A stretch of 64,000 nucleotides of DNA from Pseudomonadota bacterium (lineage in GTDB: Bacteria > Desulfobacterota > Binatia > Binatales > Binataceae), in the NCBI GenBank assembly GCA_021324755.1, contig JAJPIL010000004.1, positions 1 to 64,000 of the forward strand, given 5' to 3'. Within the stretch, counting starts at the first letter, position 1; every line of letters begins with the position of its first letter. The notes beneath the pieces were generated by a model. That model ran no database searches, was not told where the DNA came from, and worked only from the letters and a program-made list of their open reading frames with translations. Below are positions 17,359-26,740 of this stretch, one piece after another. Both the position numbers and the translations under genes were made by a program.

Positions 17359-19188
17359 GTGAGTTCGGGGGGCAAACGACTCCTTGTAACAATTCTTGGC
17401 GTAGATCCCAGGCCCTGTAGGTACAGCCTTCAAGATAGGCACAGCTCTGAATGGCGACTGGCTCCAGTTGCCCTGCTCGAGTTATTGCCACAGGATACGT
17501 GGCCCGACAGCGTGCTCGCGTTCTGTACGCCCCAGGCTTCTCAAAAGAGCCTTCCAGTTCTTAAAGACGAAATCGAAAAGCTTCGAAAGAGCAGAAACCA
17601 TGTTTCCTCGCCGCTCGAGGTCAACGAACAAAAAGTTGATACCGCCGCGTCAGAGAATTTTGCTCGCTTCTTCTGTGAGGAAGTCCTTAAGACGGGCGCT
17701 GAAGAGATTATTTTCGACCTGACGCATGGGCCTCGCCATTTGGTTCTGTACGGCCTGCTTGGCGCTCAATACCTCGCAGCGCTTTACGACGATTCTGGGT
17801 CTCCGCTGGTGAAAACTCGCGGCGTCTACTACGGGCGGCTAGGGGAGCAAAGGGACTCGGGTTCTGGCCCTTCGCGGGCCGACTCGAGCAGCTCTGCGCT
17901 CTCCCAAGCTCAAACCGGTCATCTCCATGACCTGCAACCGCTTTTAAGCCTTTTCGAATGGATCTACGCGCTTCGAACTTTCACCACAAGCGGCGATGCA
18001 AACCCTCTGGCAAGATTAATCGAGCAGGCTTCGGACCAAAACTCAACTAAAATCGCCAGAGAACTAAGGGACATTTCTCTAGCGCGGATGGCCGGCTTGC
18101 CGCTCGAACTAGGTATACTTAGCAGCCGCTTTATAAGAGAAGAACGCGTCGGCAACTTCAAGAAGGTTCTTTCTAAACAAAAAGCTCTACTCGAAGACGA
18201 ACTTTCGCGCGTACTCGAGAGTTTTTTGAGAAAATTCGCGCTTGACAAAGAAAATGTTAGCTCGAAGCGCGACATGTTCCTGAACCACGAAGAACTCAGT
18301 CGGGAAGCCAAACTTATTGACGATCTTCTAGAACATGAGCGAATTCCGCAGGCCCTGGGCCTGATGAACGAATGGACCGTATCATGGGTGCTGCTGCAAG
18401 ATGGTCGCACTGACTGCTGGCTCGACTACCGTAAAACACGGAGTTATGGAGCTGCCAAGTTGAACGCGCTCCAGGCCCTGCGTGAGCATCCCGAGTTTCA
18501 GCAAAATCTTTCCGGCGACCAACGTAAGCTCGGCGAGTTTTGGAGACAGCTGAGCAACCTTCGCAACGCCTATCACCATCACGGTATGCGCAAGGGGGCT
18601 CTGCTCGGCGTAAAAGACGACGCTGAGCGAACGAGATACGACCTCGAGAAAGTTCGCGAGTATTGGAGCACGCTGAAAGAATTTCCACAAATCTCCCCAC
18701 AGGCCGAAGGCGACGGCATCGTTTTGGTAAGCCCTCAGGGCACCGCGCGTGGAGTTTTGTTCAGCGCCGTCATGGCCGCGAAAAAGAAGATCGAGCGGAT
18801 GCCGGACAAGTTGCTTGTTATCTGCTCCAAAGAAAGCGCCCAGACGGTCGAAGAGGCGCTGAACCGAGCTGGTTTTGACAAGTCGTTCGAAAAGTTCGAG
18901 CTTAGCGACCCGCTCAAAGGAATCGACCAGATTGATAAGCTCAGCAAGCAAGCGGAGCCGCATCTGGCAAGAGCCCGTGAGGTACTAGTGAATCTCACGG
19001 GCGGAACTACGCTGATGGGCCTCGTGGCGGCAGCTGTGGCCGAGAGAGCTCGGAAGTTCGGCCTCATAGTGCGGCGCTTCGGGCTTATCGACCCACGCCC
19101 ATACGAAGAGCAACGAAACGACCCATATCGCGAGGGAGACGCGTTCTGGCTCGAAGACAAGGATACGAGGGATGGTGCAGAAGATTGA
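17359..19188 (+). CDS. csx1: CARF-HEPN-CARF-like type III CRISPR ancillary RNase (Csx1/TM1812 family)
   Basis: 609 residues from the GTG at 17359 (AAGGAG 8 nt upstream, promoter just before). The N-terminal half is a TM1812/Csx1-type CARF domain: RLLVTILGVDPRPCRYSL, then FDLTHGPRHLVLYGLLGAQYL, then LLSLFEWIYALRTF. A helical region follows with the HEPN RNase motif R-x4-H at R402-H407 (LRNAYHHHGMR). The last about 155 residues look like a second CARF domain, with GIVLVSPQGTARGVLFSA and the ligand-loop motif NLTGGTTLMGL (about 545-555). Such proteins sense cyclic oligoadenylate made by Cas10 and cut RNA. Having two CARF-like modules around one HEPN is unusual. It overlaps cmr1 by 17 bp. Confidence 0.85.
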   Translation: MSSGGKRLLVTILGVDPRPCRYSLQDRHSSEWRLAPVALLELLPQDTWPDSVLAFCTPQASQKSLPVLKDEIEKLRKSRNHVSSPLEVNEQKVDTAASENFARFFCEEVLKTGAEEIIFDLTHGPRHLVLYGLLGAQYLAALYDDSGSPLVKTRGVYYGRLGEQRDSGSGPSRADSSSSALSQAQTGHLHDLQPLLSLFEWIYALRTFTTSGDANPLARLIEQASDQNSTKIARELRDISLARMAGLPLELGILSSRFIREERVGNFKKVLSKQKALLEDELSRVLESFLRKFALDKENVSSKRDMFLNHEELSREAKLIDDLLEHERIPQALGLMNEWTVSWVLLQDGRTDCWLDYRKTRSYGAAKLNALQALREHPEFQQNLSGDQRKLGEFWRQLSNLRNAYHHHGMRKGALLGVKDDAERTRYDLEKVREYWSTLKEFPQISPQAEGDGIVLVSPQGTARGVLFSAVMAAKKKIERMPDKLLVICSKESAQTVEEALNRAGFDKSFEKFELSDPLKGIDQIDKLSKQAEPHLARAREVLVNLTGGTTLMGLVAAAVAERARKFGLIVRRFGLIDPRPYEEQRNDPYREGDAFWLEDKDTRDGAED

Positions 19189-20401
19189 GGCCCGCTACCG
19201 AGCGATCACACCGATGTTCTCAGGTGGAGCTGAGCCAGAGCGCCCTGAGCTAAGGCTTTCCGCCTTCAAGGGATTGCTCAGATGGTGGTGGCGAGCGCTA
19301 GCGTGGCAAAAGTTTCAGGGAAACTTAGCGGAGATACTAGGGGCCGAAGAACGAATTTTTGGTAGCGCCAACACAGGTCAAAGCCGTGTCATACTGCGTC
19401 TTCTAAATGCAATTAATTTGCAGTGCATCGAGGCCCAGGAGAACCTGTCAGCGACTGGGTTCATAAGTGGCCGCTCAAATCGCCCCCATGCCGGAGCAGG
19501 TGCTTGCTACCTGGGCTACGGTCTGATGGCAGCAGGTAAGCAGGCTGGCAAACTTACTCGAGGATGCCTTAAGGCTCCGTTCGATTTTACGGTTGAGCTT
19601 CGGTGTCGCGACCTTAATCGCGACGAGCTTAGTATGTTGACCGATGCCCTGAAGGCGTTCGGGCTACTGGGTGGTATGGGCTCGAGAAGCAGGCGTGGAT
19701 GGGGCAGTCTTGCACTGGTCAAGCTCGAAGGCGCTGACAGCTGGGAAGAACCCAAGACGCTCAACGAACTCAAGGAAAAAGTCAAAGCTGTGCTAGGTCA
19801 GGGCGCCGGGAAATCGAGCTTTCGTTACGGCGCGGACCGTAACCTCCCACCTTACACGGCGTTTTCCAGCGCAACGCGCTGTGTACTTGTCGAGGCCCCG
19901 GATTCCGACAAAGAACCGCTTGAACTCCTCGACCGAATCGGGCGCGAGATGATGCGCTACCGCTGCTGGGGTTACAAGGGCAAGGTGTTAGACGGGCCTT
20001 CGGAGGAGAATTTCAAGGACGATCATGACCTGATGAAGCTACCTCCCGAAAAACGCAACACACATCCCAGGCGTGTCGTATTTGGCCTGCCTCACAACTA
20101 CGGCAAGGAAAAGGCACAGCAAGTGACGCCCCAAGGTGGACTCGACCGACGCGCAAGCCCGTTGCTCATCCACATCCATCAATGCGGCTCGAAACCGGTC
20201 GGTGTGCTTACCTTTATCCCAGCAACCTTTCTCCCCACGCCACCGAAGGAGCGCCGCCCAAAAATTGCGGTTGGTGGTAAAGAAGTTGAACTGGACGAGG
20301 GCAAGTTGTGGGAGCCGGTCAACGACTTCTTGGATAGGTTACTGGACCCGCAAAAGCGGAAAGAACCGTTCGGCCAGGTACTAGAGGTAACCAAGCCGTG
20401 A
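19172..20401 (+). CDS. cmr1: Type III-B RAMP protein Cmr1
   Basis: 409-residue RAMP subunit that caps the target-3' end of the Cmr backbone. It begins in the classical way: IEARYRAITPMFSGGAE...RLSAFKGLLRWWWRALAW. It keeps the RAMP glycine loop (GLLGGMGSRSRRGWGSL, about residues 163-180). The start overlaps the csx gene and the end overlaps cmr2 through GTGA, so the operon is translationally coupled. Length is normal for Cmr1. Confidence 0.93.
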   Translation: MVQKIEARYRAITPMFSGGAEPERPELRLSAFKGLLRWWWRALAWQKFQGNLAEILGAEERIFGSANTGQSRVILRLLNAINLQCIEAQENLSATGFISGRSNRPHAGAGACYLGYGLMAAGKQAGKLTRGCLKAPFDFTVELRCRDLNRDELSMLTDALKAFGLLGGMGSRSRRGWGSLALVKLEGADSWEEPKTLNELKEKVKAVLGQGAGKSSFRYGADRNLPPYTAFSSATRCVLVEAPDSDKEPLELLDRIGREMMRYRCWGYKGKVLDGPSEENFKDDHDLMKLPPEKRNTHPRRVVFGLPHNYGKEKAQQVTPQGGLDRRASPLLIHIHQCGSKPVGVLTFIPATFLPTPPKERRPKIAVGGKEVELDEGKLWEPVNDFLDRLLDPQKRKEPFGQVLEVTKP

Positions 20402-22293
20402 GCTGGCATATTCAATTTTCGATCGGCCCGGTCCAAAGCTTTGTAGCTCAGGCGCGGCGAACGCGCGATCTGTGGGCCGGGTCGTACCTGCTTTCGTTCC
20501 TCACGGCGCACGCGATGGCGGGAGCAAGGCGCGCTGGAGCAAATGTGGTCGCTCCAAGGGTGGAAGACGATCCTTTGCTGGCGTGGGTCGAAAATCGGGG
20601 ACAAGGAAAGCCACCGCGCTTTGGCTCGCTTCCAAACCAGTTCACGGTCGAAGTGCCCGAAGGACAAGAGCCGCGCCGCGTCGCCGAAGAAGCTCGCAAA
20701 GAGTTCTACGAAGCTTGGCAAAAGGTGTGCAAAGCCGTATGGGAGTACCTTCGTAAACGCGTTCATAGCCTTAACGGTCAGGCAGAACAGATTTGGCGTC
20801 GGCAGATCGATGGGTTTTGGGAATTTTTGTGGGTTGCCGGGCAACGTAACGAAAGCGGTCTGCTTGCCCGGCGCAAGCTTTGGCGTACCCATTGGCCTCC
20901 CGATGAGCCTGGCGACAAGTGCGTCTTGATGCCGGACTTTCAGGAACTCTCCGGCTACGTCCGAGCCATTGATAGGGAGGGACAAAACGCATTCTGGGAA
21001 CAAGTTCGCAGCTCTTTGCCCGTTGCGGAGCTAGACGAAGAGGATAGGCTTTGCGCAATAGCATTGGTAAAGCGGCTTTTTCCGCTTGTCTCGCAAGAAG
21101 CGCTAGGATGGGACGTCGGCGTCAGACACTGGCCGTCGACGGCGGACGTAGCAGCGCTACCCTGGGTGGAAAAAGTGCTCGAGCAAGCTTCTGAGCTTGC
21201 GAATGAATACGCGGCAGAGGTCAAGAGCGCAGCGCAAGATAACCCGCAAACGGGTGGCGCAAGCCGGCTGTTGCTCAGAGGCAAAGGCTCAGAGCATGAA
21301 TTCGCCAAAATCGACGCCTACTGGTTCCACCAGGCTTATCTCGCTAATCCAAAGCTTATCAAACTCAAGGACGAATCCCGTCGTAGGTCGTTGCAAGAGC
21401 AGCTGGCGAAGATCGTCGATCGTGTGGGAGAAAGCCCCTCAATTTATTTTGCGGTGCTTCTAGCCGACGGCGATCGGCTTGGCGAGGTTATAAGACGATA
21501 CGGTGGGGAGAAAGTTTCTGCTGCGCTGGCTTATTTTACCTCGAAGGTCTCCGAAATCGTGGAAAACTTCAATGGAGCTACCGTCTACGCCGGAGGCGAC
21601 GATTTACTTGCTCTCTTGCCGCTGGCTAAAGCCCTGGAATGCGCAAAACGACTTCGCAATGCGTACGACGAAGCGTTTCGCTATACCCGCTGCGATTTTC
21701 AGGAACTGGGGTTGCCGACCCTCTCAGCGGCCGTTGTCCTAGCGCATGCTCGTTCGCCTCTGAAGCTTATACTAGCTGAGGCCCATCGCCTGCTCGACGA
21801 GGTTGCCAAAGAAGAAAACGGCCGCGACTCGCTCGCCGTGGGGATTTTTCGCGAGCATACGCCAGCCGCGCAATGGGTATCGACCTGGCAGCGCACAGGT
21901 GCCGACAATCAACTTTATTGCGCAGTGGACACTGTAGAAAAGCTGGCGAGCCAGATCAAAACAGGAGAGTTTAAAGCGTTTATTTATAGCCTTGCGGAAA
22001 CCTTGGGACGGCTCTGTGGCCTTCCGAATAATCGGATAGGGCGTTTCGCAAAATTGCCAAACGGGTTTAGACTCGAGGAGTTCGTGCGTGGCCAACTTGA
22101 ACGGGCCGCAATCCATCGCATGCCAGGCAGCGTATCCGAGAGTGTCGAGGCTCTGGCATCGCTCATTGACCGGATTTTGCGCCGCTCCCGACAGGACGAG
22201 CTCAATCGGCGCTCTTCATTTATCGGGCTCGATGGCTTAACTGTTGCTAGCTTTATCGCTACCGGCGGTCTGGAGGGCGAGCATTGGCGCTAA
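20398..22293 (+). CDS. cmr2: Cas10 / Cmr2, HD-less, cyclase motif intact
   Basis: Large subunit of the III-B complex, 631 residues. It starts directly with the Cmr2 palm region (FSIGPVQSFVAQARRTRDLWAGS). The N-terminal HD nuclease domain found in longer Cas10 proteins is absent, so target-DNA cleavage by this subunit is unlikely. The cyclase palm is intact: LLADGDRLGEVI (D357 and D359) and the metal-binding GGDD at 399-402 (VYAGGDDLLALLP). The protein should make cyclic oligoadenylate when target RNA binds. That fits the CARF-HEPN gene upstream. GTG start, overlapping cmr1 by 4 bp. Confidence 0.94.
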   Translation: MSWHIQFSIGPVQSFVAQARRTRDLWAGSYLLSFLTAHAMAGARRAGANVVAPRVEDDPLLAWVENRGQGKPPRFGSLPNQFTVEVPEGQEPRRVAEEARKEFYEAWQKVCKAVWEYLRKRVHSLNGQAEQIWRRQIDGFWEFLWVAGQRNESGLLARRKLWRTHWPPDEPGDKCVLMPDFQELSGYVRAIDREGQNAFWEQVRSSLPVAELDEEDRLCAIALVKRLFPLVSQEALGWDVGVRHWPSTADVAALPWVEKVLEQASELANEYAAEVKSAAQDNPQTGGASRLLLRGKGSEHEFAKIDAYWFHQAYLANPKLIKLKDESRRRSLQEQLAKIVDRVGESPSIYFAVLLADGDRLGEVIRRYGGEKVSAALAYFTSKVSEIVENFNGATVYAGGDDLLALLPLAKALECAKRLRNAYDEAFRYTRCDFQELGLPTLSAAVVLAHARSPLKLILAEAHRLLDEVAKEENGRDSLAVGIFREHTPAAQWVSTWQRTGADNQLYCAVDTVEKLASQIKTGEFKAFIYSLAETLGRLCGLPNNRIGRFAKLPNGFRLEEFVRGQLERAAIHRMPGSVSESVEALASLIDRILRRSRQDELNRRSSFIGLDGLTVASFIATGGLEGEHWR

Positions 22294-23411
22294 CTTTGCG
22301 TATTAGCGCGGTCGACACATGGTTCTTTCGCGGCGGCGTCCCCTACTATAACGACGGCGCCACGTGGCCCGGCATGCGCAGCGTTTTCCCGCCCTATCCG
22401 TGGGCTGCCGCCGGGGCGGTGCGCGCGATGCTGGCGCGATGTCGCGGCTGGAGCGATGGCGAAGCGTGGACAGATGAGTTCAAAGCGGTACTGGGAGACG
22501 GCCCTGAAAACTGCGGCAAGCTTAAGTTTACCGGGCCTTTCGTTCTTTACCAGGGACAACTTGTGTTTCCGATGCCGCGTCACGTGGTCGGAGGTCCGCC
22601 CGAGACAGCGACCGGGAGTGACTGCAAAAGGTGGCAGCCAAAAGAAATACTCCTTCCGTCTTGCGACCGCACACTCTGCGATCTCGGCGAAGTCTGCTTA
22701 CCAAAGTTATCCGAATCAGGTAGCTCACCGACCCAACGCTACTGGGTAAAACTAGATGGTCTTAGGAATATACTCAATGGAAATCTCCCAGGAGATGGCC
22801 AGATTGTCGACGAGCGGCGCCTTTGGCGGTTGGAGCCGCGAATTGGTATTAGGCGCGATCCGAACACTCGCGCTGCAGAGGAAGGAGCGTTGTTCGCTGC
22901 CGTGCATGTGCGACCTACGAAAGAGACCGAAATCGCCTTAGAGGTCGACGGCGTGCCGCAGGATTGGAAACCTCCTAACGAGGTGCTAATTCCTTTCGGC
23001 GCTGAGGGCAGGCTTGCGCTCTGCAGAACCGAAAACGCGCCCATCGACCATCTGGCGTTCAGCGATGGCTCGTCGGCTGGATCAGAGCACGCTGGCAAGT
23101 TCGTTCTAATCGCCCTTACGCCGGCGCTTATTAGCGTCAAAGCATTGGCTGGAGCGGAGGAATTAGAGCCCGAGAGTGGCTTGAAGGTAGTCTGCGCGTG
23201 CGCAGACAGGCCGATTCGAGTCGGAGGATGGTTTTCGCTCGAGCGCAAACCGCTTCCGCTTCGTAATACTCTTGCGGCCGGAAGTGTACTTTTTTGCCGC
23301 GCGCAGGATCCGCAAGCGCTCATGAATCGAGTCGACCGCGGGATGCTTCGCCTTGGCGAGATGACGGCTCTTGGATTCGGTCTTTTCGCAATCGGAAAAG
23401 TGGCGTTTTAG
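22284..23411 (+). CDS. cmr3: Type III-B RAMP protein Cmr3
   Basis: 375-residue Cmr3, which binds the crRNA 5' tag with Cas10. It starts at a TTG (22284) preceded by GGAGGG and overlaps the end of cmr2 by 10 bp. Characteristic text is LRISAVDTWFFRGGVPY near the N-terminus, FPPYPWAAAGAVRAML, and the C-terminal glycine-rich MTALGFGLFAIG loop. The neighbours on both sides are Cmr subunits, which makes the call secure. Confidence 0.92.
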   Translation: MALTLRISAVDTWFFRGGVPYYNDGATWPGMRSVFPPYPWAAAGAVRAMLARCRGWSDGEAWTDEFKAVLGDGPENCGKLKFTGPFVLYQGQLVFPMPRHVVGGPPETATGSDCKRWQPKEILLPSCDRTLCDLGEVCLPKLSESGSSPTQRYWVKLDGLRNILNGNLPGDGQIVDERRLWRLEPRIGIRRDPNTRAAEEGALFAAVHVRPTKETEIALEVDGVPQDWKPPNEVLIPFGAEGRLALCRTENAPIDHLAFSDGSSAGSEHAGKFVLIALTPALISVKALAGAEELEPESGLKVVCACADRPIRVGGWFSLERKPLPLRNTLAAGSVLFCRAQDPQALMNRVDRGMLRLGEMTALGFGLFAIGKVAF

Positions 23412-23413
23412 CG

Positions 23414-24304
23414 ATGGAAAGGAAAAATTTTGCGATAAGAAGCTTTATTCTCGGTCTTCTTGCCGAAACTTCTATCCATAGCGGGACGGGCCGCAGCGCC
23501 GGCGTAATCGACCTTCCCGTCGCTCGCGAAACGGCAACCGACTACCCGTTTATCCCAGGCTCCGGACTTAAAGGTTCGCTACGCGACAGAGCAACACAAC
23601 TCAACATGAACGAAATTGAAGAGGTTTTTGGAAACGCTGGAGTTGGCGGCACGCTGCTCGTCTCCGACGCACGTATTCTGCTTCTACCCGTGCGAAGCCT
23701 CACTGGTACCTACCAGTGGGTCACCTGTCCGCTGGTGCTCGAACGATACTGGCGGGATCGAAAACGATGCGGTTTTGACGTTGGGGATTTCGAGCTGCCT
23801 CGAGTCGAAGACGGTCACTGCCTGTGGAGCGCGAGAGGGTCGAACGGGACCTCGACGGCCAATACGCTTATCCTGGAAGAGCGAGAGCTTACGATCGAGG
23901 GGCCTTGTCCACAAATAATCTCGGACGCTATTAAACCGCTAATCAAACATGAGAAGACGGCCGAGCGCTTGGCGCGCCAGCTCACCGTGGTCGACGACAA
24001 TACTTTCGCCTACTTCTGCCGCTTCGCCTTGCCAGTGCAGGCTCGAAACGTTCTGGATGACGAAACCAAAACCAGCAAGAACCTTTGGTATGAGGAGAGC
24101 CTTGCGCCCGATACCTTGATGTACGCGATCATTTTAGCGCGTGGCGATAAAGCTCATAATTTCGTGCGCAGGCTTTTCTTGGACTCCAACCCGTATCTTC
24201 AGGTAGGCGGCAACGAGACCGTGGGTCATGGATGGATGGCAGTAAAGGTATACGAGGCGGAAACTAAGGATGAGCGTAATGAACGAACGTCGACCGAGTC
24301 CTGA
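23414..24304 (+). CDS. cmr4: Type III-B backbone RNase Cmr4 (Cas7)
   Basis: 296-residue backbone subunit that slices target RNA at 6-nt intervals. The ATG at 23414 lies 2 bp after the cmr3 stop; the frame is open further upstream, but only inside cmr3. The N-terminus has the Cas7 signature ETSIHSGTGRSAGVIDLPVARE, where D33 is the expected catalytic aspartate. The segment FIPGSGLKGSLRDRA is the RAMP G-loop. The C-terminal VGGNETVGHGWMAV matches Cmr4. It overlaps cmr5 by 35 bp. Confidence 0.94.
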   Translation: MERKNFAIRSFILGLLAETSIHSGTGRSAGVIDLPVARETATDYPFIPGSGLKGSLRDRATQLNMNEIEEVFGNAGVGGTLLVSDARILLLPVRSLTGTYQWVTCPLVLERYWRDRKRCGFDVGDFELPRVEDGHCLWSARGSNGTSTANTLILEERELTIEGPCPQIISDAIKPLIKHEKTAERLARQLTVVDDNTFAYFCRFALPVQARNVLDDETKTSKNLWYEESLAPDTLMYAIILARGDKAHNFVRRLFLDSNPYLQVGGNETVGHGWMAVKVYEAETKDERNERTSTES

Positions 24305-24689
24305 GCAGCGCCGCGCAGCAGACGCGCTCGAGGCGCTTGATGAAATTCAAAAGAAGTCCGAGAACGTACGCAAGCGCTACCGAAGCTACGTCGAACGGCT
24401 AGGACCAGCTATTCTGACCAACGGACTGGGGCAAGCTCTGGCAACGGAACGAGCGGCCGCAGGCAACGGTAAAAACGACGACGAGTTAGCCCACAAGTTA
24501 CTTTATGACAACGTGAGCCGCTGGCTCTGTAGATCGGAAGGCGTTTACGCAAACGCTCGCGATCTGCTGGAAGCCATAATCAACGGCACACAGGAACAGT
24601 ACCTCAGAGCCCAAGTCGAAGCGCTTCGCTGGATCGACTGGCACAAGAAGTTTTGTCAGGCATATCTGCCGAGACCTGATGAAAGCTGA
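24270..24689 (+). CDS. cmr5: Type III-B small subunit Cmr5 (Cas11)
   Basis: 139-residue all-helical small subunit that fills the belly of the complex. The sequence RRPSPEQRRAADALEALDEI near the start, then RYRSYVERLGPAILTNGLGQAL, matches Cmr5. Two ATG codons (24270 and 24279) are possible; both lie inside cmr4. The stop overlaps the cmr6 start (ATGA-type). Confidence 0.93.
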   Translation: MSVMNERRPSPEQRRAADALEALDEIQKKSENVRKRYRSYVERLGPAILTNGLGQALATERAAAGNGKNDDELAHKLLYDNVSRWLCRSEGVYANARDLLEAIINGTQEQYLRAQVEALRWIDWHKKFCQAYLPRPDES

Positions 24690-25764
24690 GGACCGAGCAA
24701 TGCGACCGCTGTACAAAACTCTGGCAGAAAAGCCACTTTCCCTTTCTGACGGGCACGCCGGACTTTGGTACGAAAAATTCTGTGACAAGTGGAACGGGGA
24801 CTGGCGCTTTGAACCGGAAAACGGCAATCCCAAGCTTGAATGGATAAAAACGGTCTGCGAAGAAAAGATAGGCAAACCGGAATTACTCGGAGAATTCGTC
24901 GAACGGACCAAACAGCTCGTCAAAGCGAAAAGAGGCAAGTGCGGAATTTTTCGCGCGACGAGCCGGTTCGTCACCGGCCTTGGGCGGAGCCATCCGGTCG
25001 AAAATGGCTTCGCGTGGCATCCCACACTCGGAGTACCGTACCTACCAGGAAGCTCCATTAAAGGGATCGTCAGAGCCTGGGCTGAAAGCTTCGCACAGGA
25101 CAAAGTGGATGCGCTATTCGGAACGCCAGGCAAAGTTGGTTGCGTGGTTGCGCTAGACGCTATCCCAATTAAGCCGGTACAGCTTGTGCCAGACGTGATG
25201 ACGCCGCATTACCATGGATGGAGCGAGAATGACCCGCCTGGCGACTGGCGCTCGCCCGTTCCTGTACCATTTCTCGTAGTCGAAAAGGACAGTCTCTTTT
25301 TGTTCGCACTGATGCCGAGGCGTTTGGCTGACGCGGCACTAGTCGGTGAGGCTTGGAACTTTCTCTGCCAGGCGCTACTCGATTTAGGAGCAGGCGCCAA
25401 AACGGCAGTAGGATATGGCCGATTCGAACCCGAGGACAGCGAATGCGAAGAGTCGCATCAAAAAGTCAAGGCGACAACCGAGGCCCACGTAATCAACGAA
25501 AGTGAACTTAGGCCTGTTGACCGTTGGCAGCGCGAGCTCGAAGGTAAATCGGAAGAAGAAATTCTCAATCTCGTAAGGATTAATCTCGAGCGAAACGAGC
25601 TCAAAGATTCAGAGGAGCGTGTTGCGTTTGCCAAGGCGGTCGTGGCTACGGGTCTGGTCGAACGCTGGCGCAAAGGCCAGAAGAATGAAGCCAGCACCAA
25701 AACCGGCAAAGACAAACTCAAGCAAAGGGCCAAGCTCGTGATTGAGCTCGCAAACAAGGGCTAA
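24679..25764 (+). CDS. cmr6: Type III-B RAMP protein Cmr6
   Basis: 361-residue last RAMP subunit. The core RATSRFVTGLGRSHPVENGFAWHP followed by YLPGSSIKGIVRAWAE is the Cmr6 signature. GAGAKTAVGYGRF is the second glycine loop. The last about 100 residues are charged and Lys/Glu-rich, with no clear domain. The ATG at 24679 overlaps cmr5; an in-frame ATG at 24700 is the alternative. A T7 run at 25787-25793 shortly after the stop may help termination. No cas6, cas1 or cas2 follows. Confidence 0.92.
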   Translation: MKAEDRAMRPLYKTLAEKPLSLSDGHAGLWYEKFCDKWNGDWRFEPENGNPKLEWIKTVCEEKIGKPELLGEFVERTKQLVKAKRGKCGIFRATSRFVTGLGRSHPVENGFAWHPTLGVPYLPGSSIKGIVRAWAESFAQDKVDALFGTPGKVGCVVALDAIPIKPVQLVPDVMTPHYHGWSENDPPGDWRSPVPVPFLVVEKDSLFLFALMPRRLADAALVGEAWNFLCQALLDLGAGAKTAVGYGRFEPEDSECEESHQKVKATTEAHVINESELRPVDRWQRELEGKSEEEILNLVRINLERNELKDSEERVAFAKAVVATGLVERWRKGQKNEASTKTGKDKLKQRAKLVIELANKG

Positions 25765-25876
25765 CTTTGACCGAGCCGCCCAGCCGTTTTTTTCTCCCAT
25801 ATTGCCGCGTGCTGATATCTGGCGCGTCGCGCTCGAAGTTTTTGTAGCGGTTGTCAGTGACGAGACGCCAAAACGC

Positions 25877-26740
25877 TTAACATTTGCTCGTCGACGCTTT
25901 GTGTAAATACATTTCCTCTGCTCGACGGGCCGGCGGCACGACGCGAAGAAAATCCGGGAGCAAAGGCAAAGCAGCGCGAATTAGCCTCGTCGAAGCGTCG
26001 AGCAATAGCTGCCGGCCGAGTCCCCAGGTAAAGCCGAATTCCTTGCGCAGCTTTTCGGGCAGCAGCCCCACGGTTACGATGTTGAGCATCTCGAGCGCAC
26101 CACGATAGGGAAACGGAACCTTCGGATGCAGAACACTTTGCGCGAGTTTTCGCGCCAAAGCACCCACTTTAATCGGTCCACGGTGGATCATGTGATCGAC
26201 GTATCGCTCGAACGACTTCAGGTCGGCGGGGAACATCGACTTAGGTATTCCAAAGGGAGCGGCGCTACGTACGCTTTCCTGGTAGTATTGTTCGCGCTCC
26301 GTGGGCGTAAGTTCCTGGACATACCGCTGATATACCAGTAGCGCCGTATCCACCAGTGTGGCATACACCCACAAAAGCAGTTGCGGGTCGCGCGCGTCAT
26401 AGGGAGTACCTGCGGGATAAATCCCGCACGCTCGTGTAAGTTTGCCTTTTACGTGCGCGTGTACTCGGTTGATTCTGTCGTACGCGCCTGCGGCTTCTAA
26501 GCGCGGACCGAAGGCGATCGCGAACATCGCCTCCAAAGTACGCGAAAGCCGCCCGAACGGGTCGTCTTTGAAGCGGCTATGTTCTGCCACTCCAGCCGCC
26601 ACCAATGGGTGAGCAATCTGCATTAACAGTGCGCGACCTCCTCCTAGCAAAATCACTCTTTCGCGGTTGACCCGCCAGGCCACACTTTTAACGGGGCTTC
26701 TATACCATCGTTTCCTTTGGTCGCGCACTCGGGGCACCAT
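25877..26740 (-). CDS. MpaB-like oxygenase (DUF2236)
   Basis: 287-residue member of the MpaB/latex-clearing-protein superfamily, probably a heme-dependent oxygenase or peroxygenase. Family text: REVILLGGGRALLMQIAHP-like segment (RVILLGGGRALLMQIAHPLV), VAEHSRFKDDPFGRLSRTLE with the conserved histidine, and YPAGTPYDARDPQLLLWVYATLVDTAL. The C-terminal half has several helices and ends with a basic tail. It is convergent with the cmr operon and has no partner gene. The substrate is unknown. Confidence 0.85.
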   Translation of the reverse strand: MVPRVRDQRKRWYRSPVKSVAWRVNRERVILLGGGRALLMQIAHPLVAAGVAEHSRFKDDPFGRLSRTLEAMFAIAFGPRLEAAGAYDRINRVHAHVKGKLTRACGIYPAGTPYDARDPQLLLWVYATLVDTALLVYQRYVQELTPTEREQYYQESVRSAAPFGIPKSMFPADLKSFERYVDHMIHRGPIKVGALARKLAQSVLHPKVPFPYRGALEMLNIVTVGLLPEKLRKEFGFTWGLGRQLLLDASTRLIRAALPLLPDFLRVVPPARRAEEMYLHKASTSKC

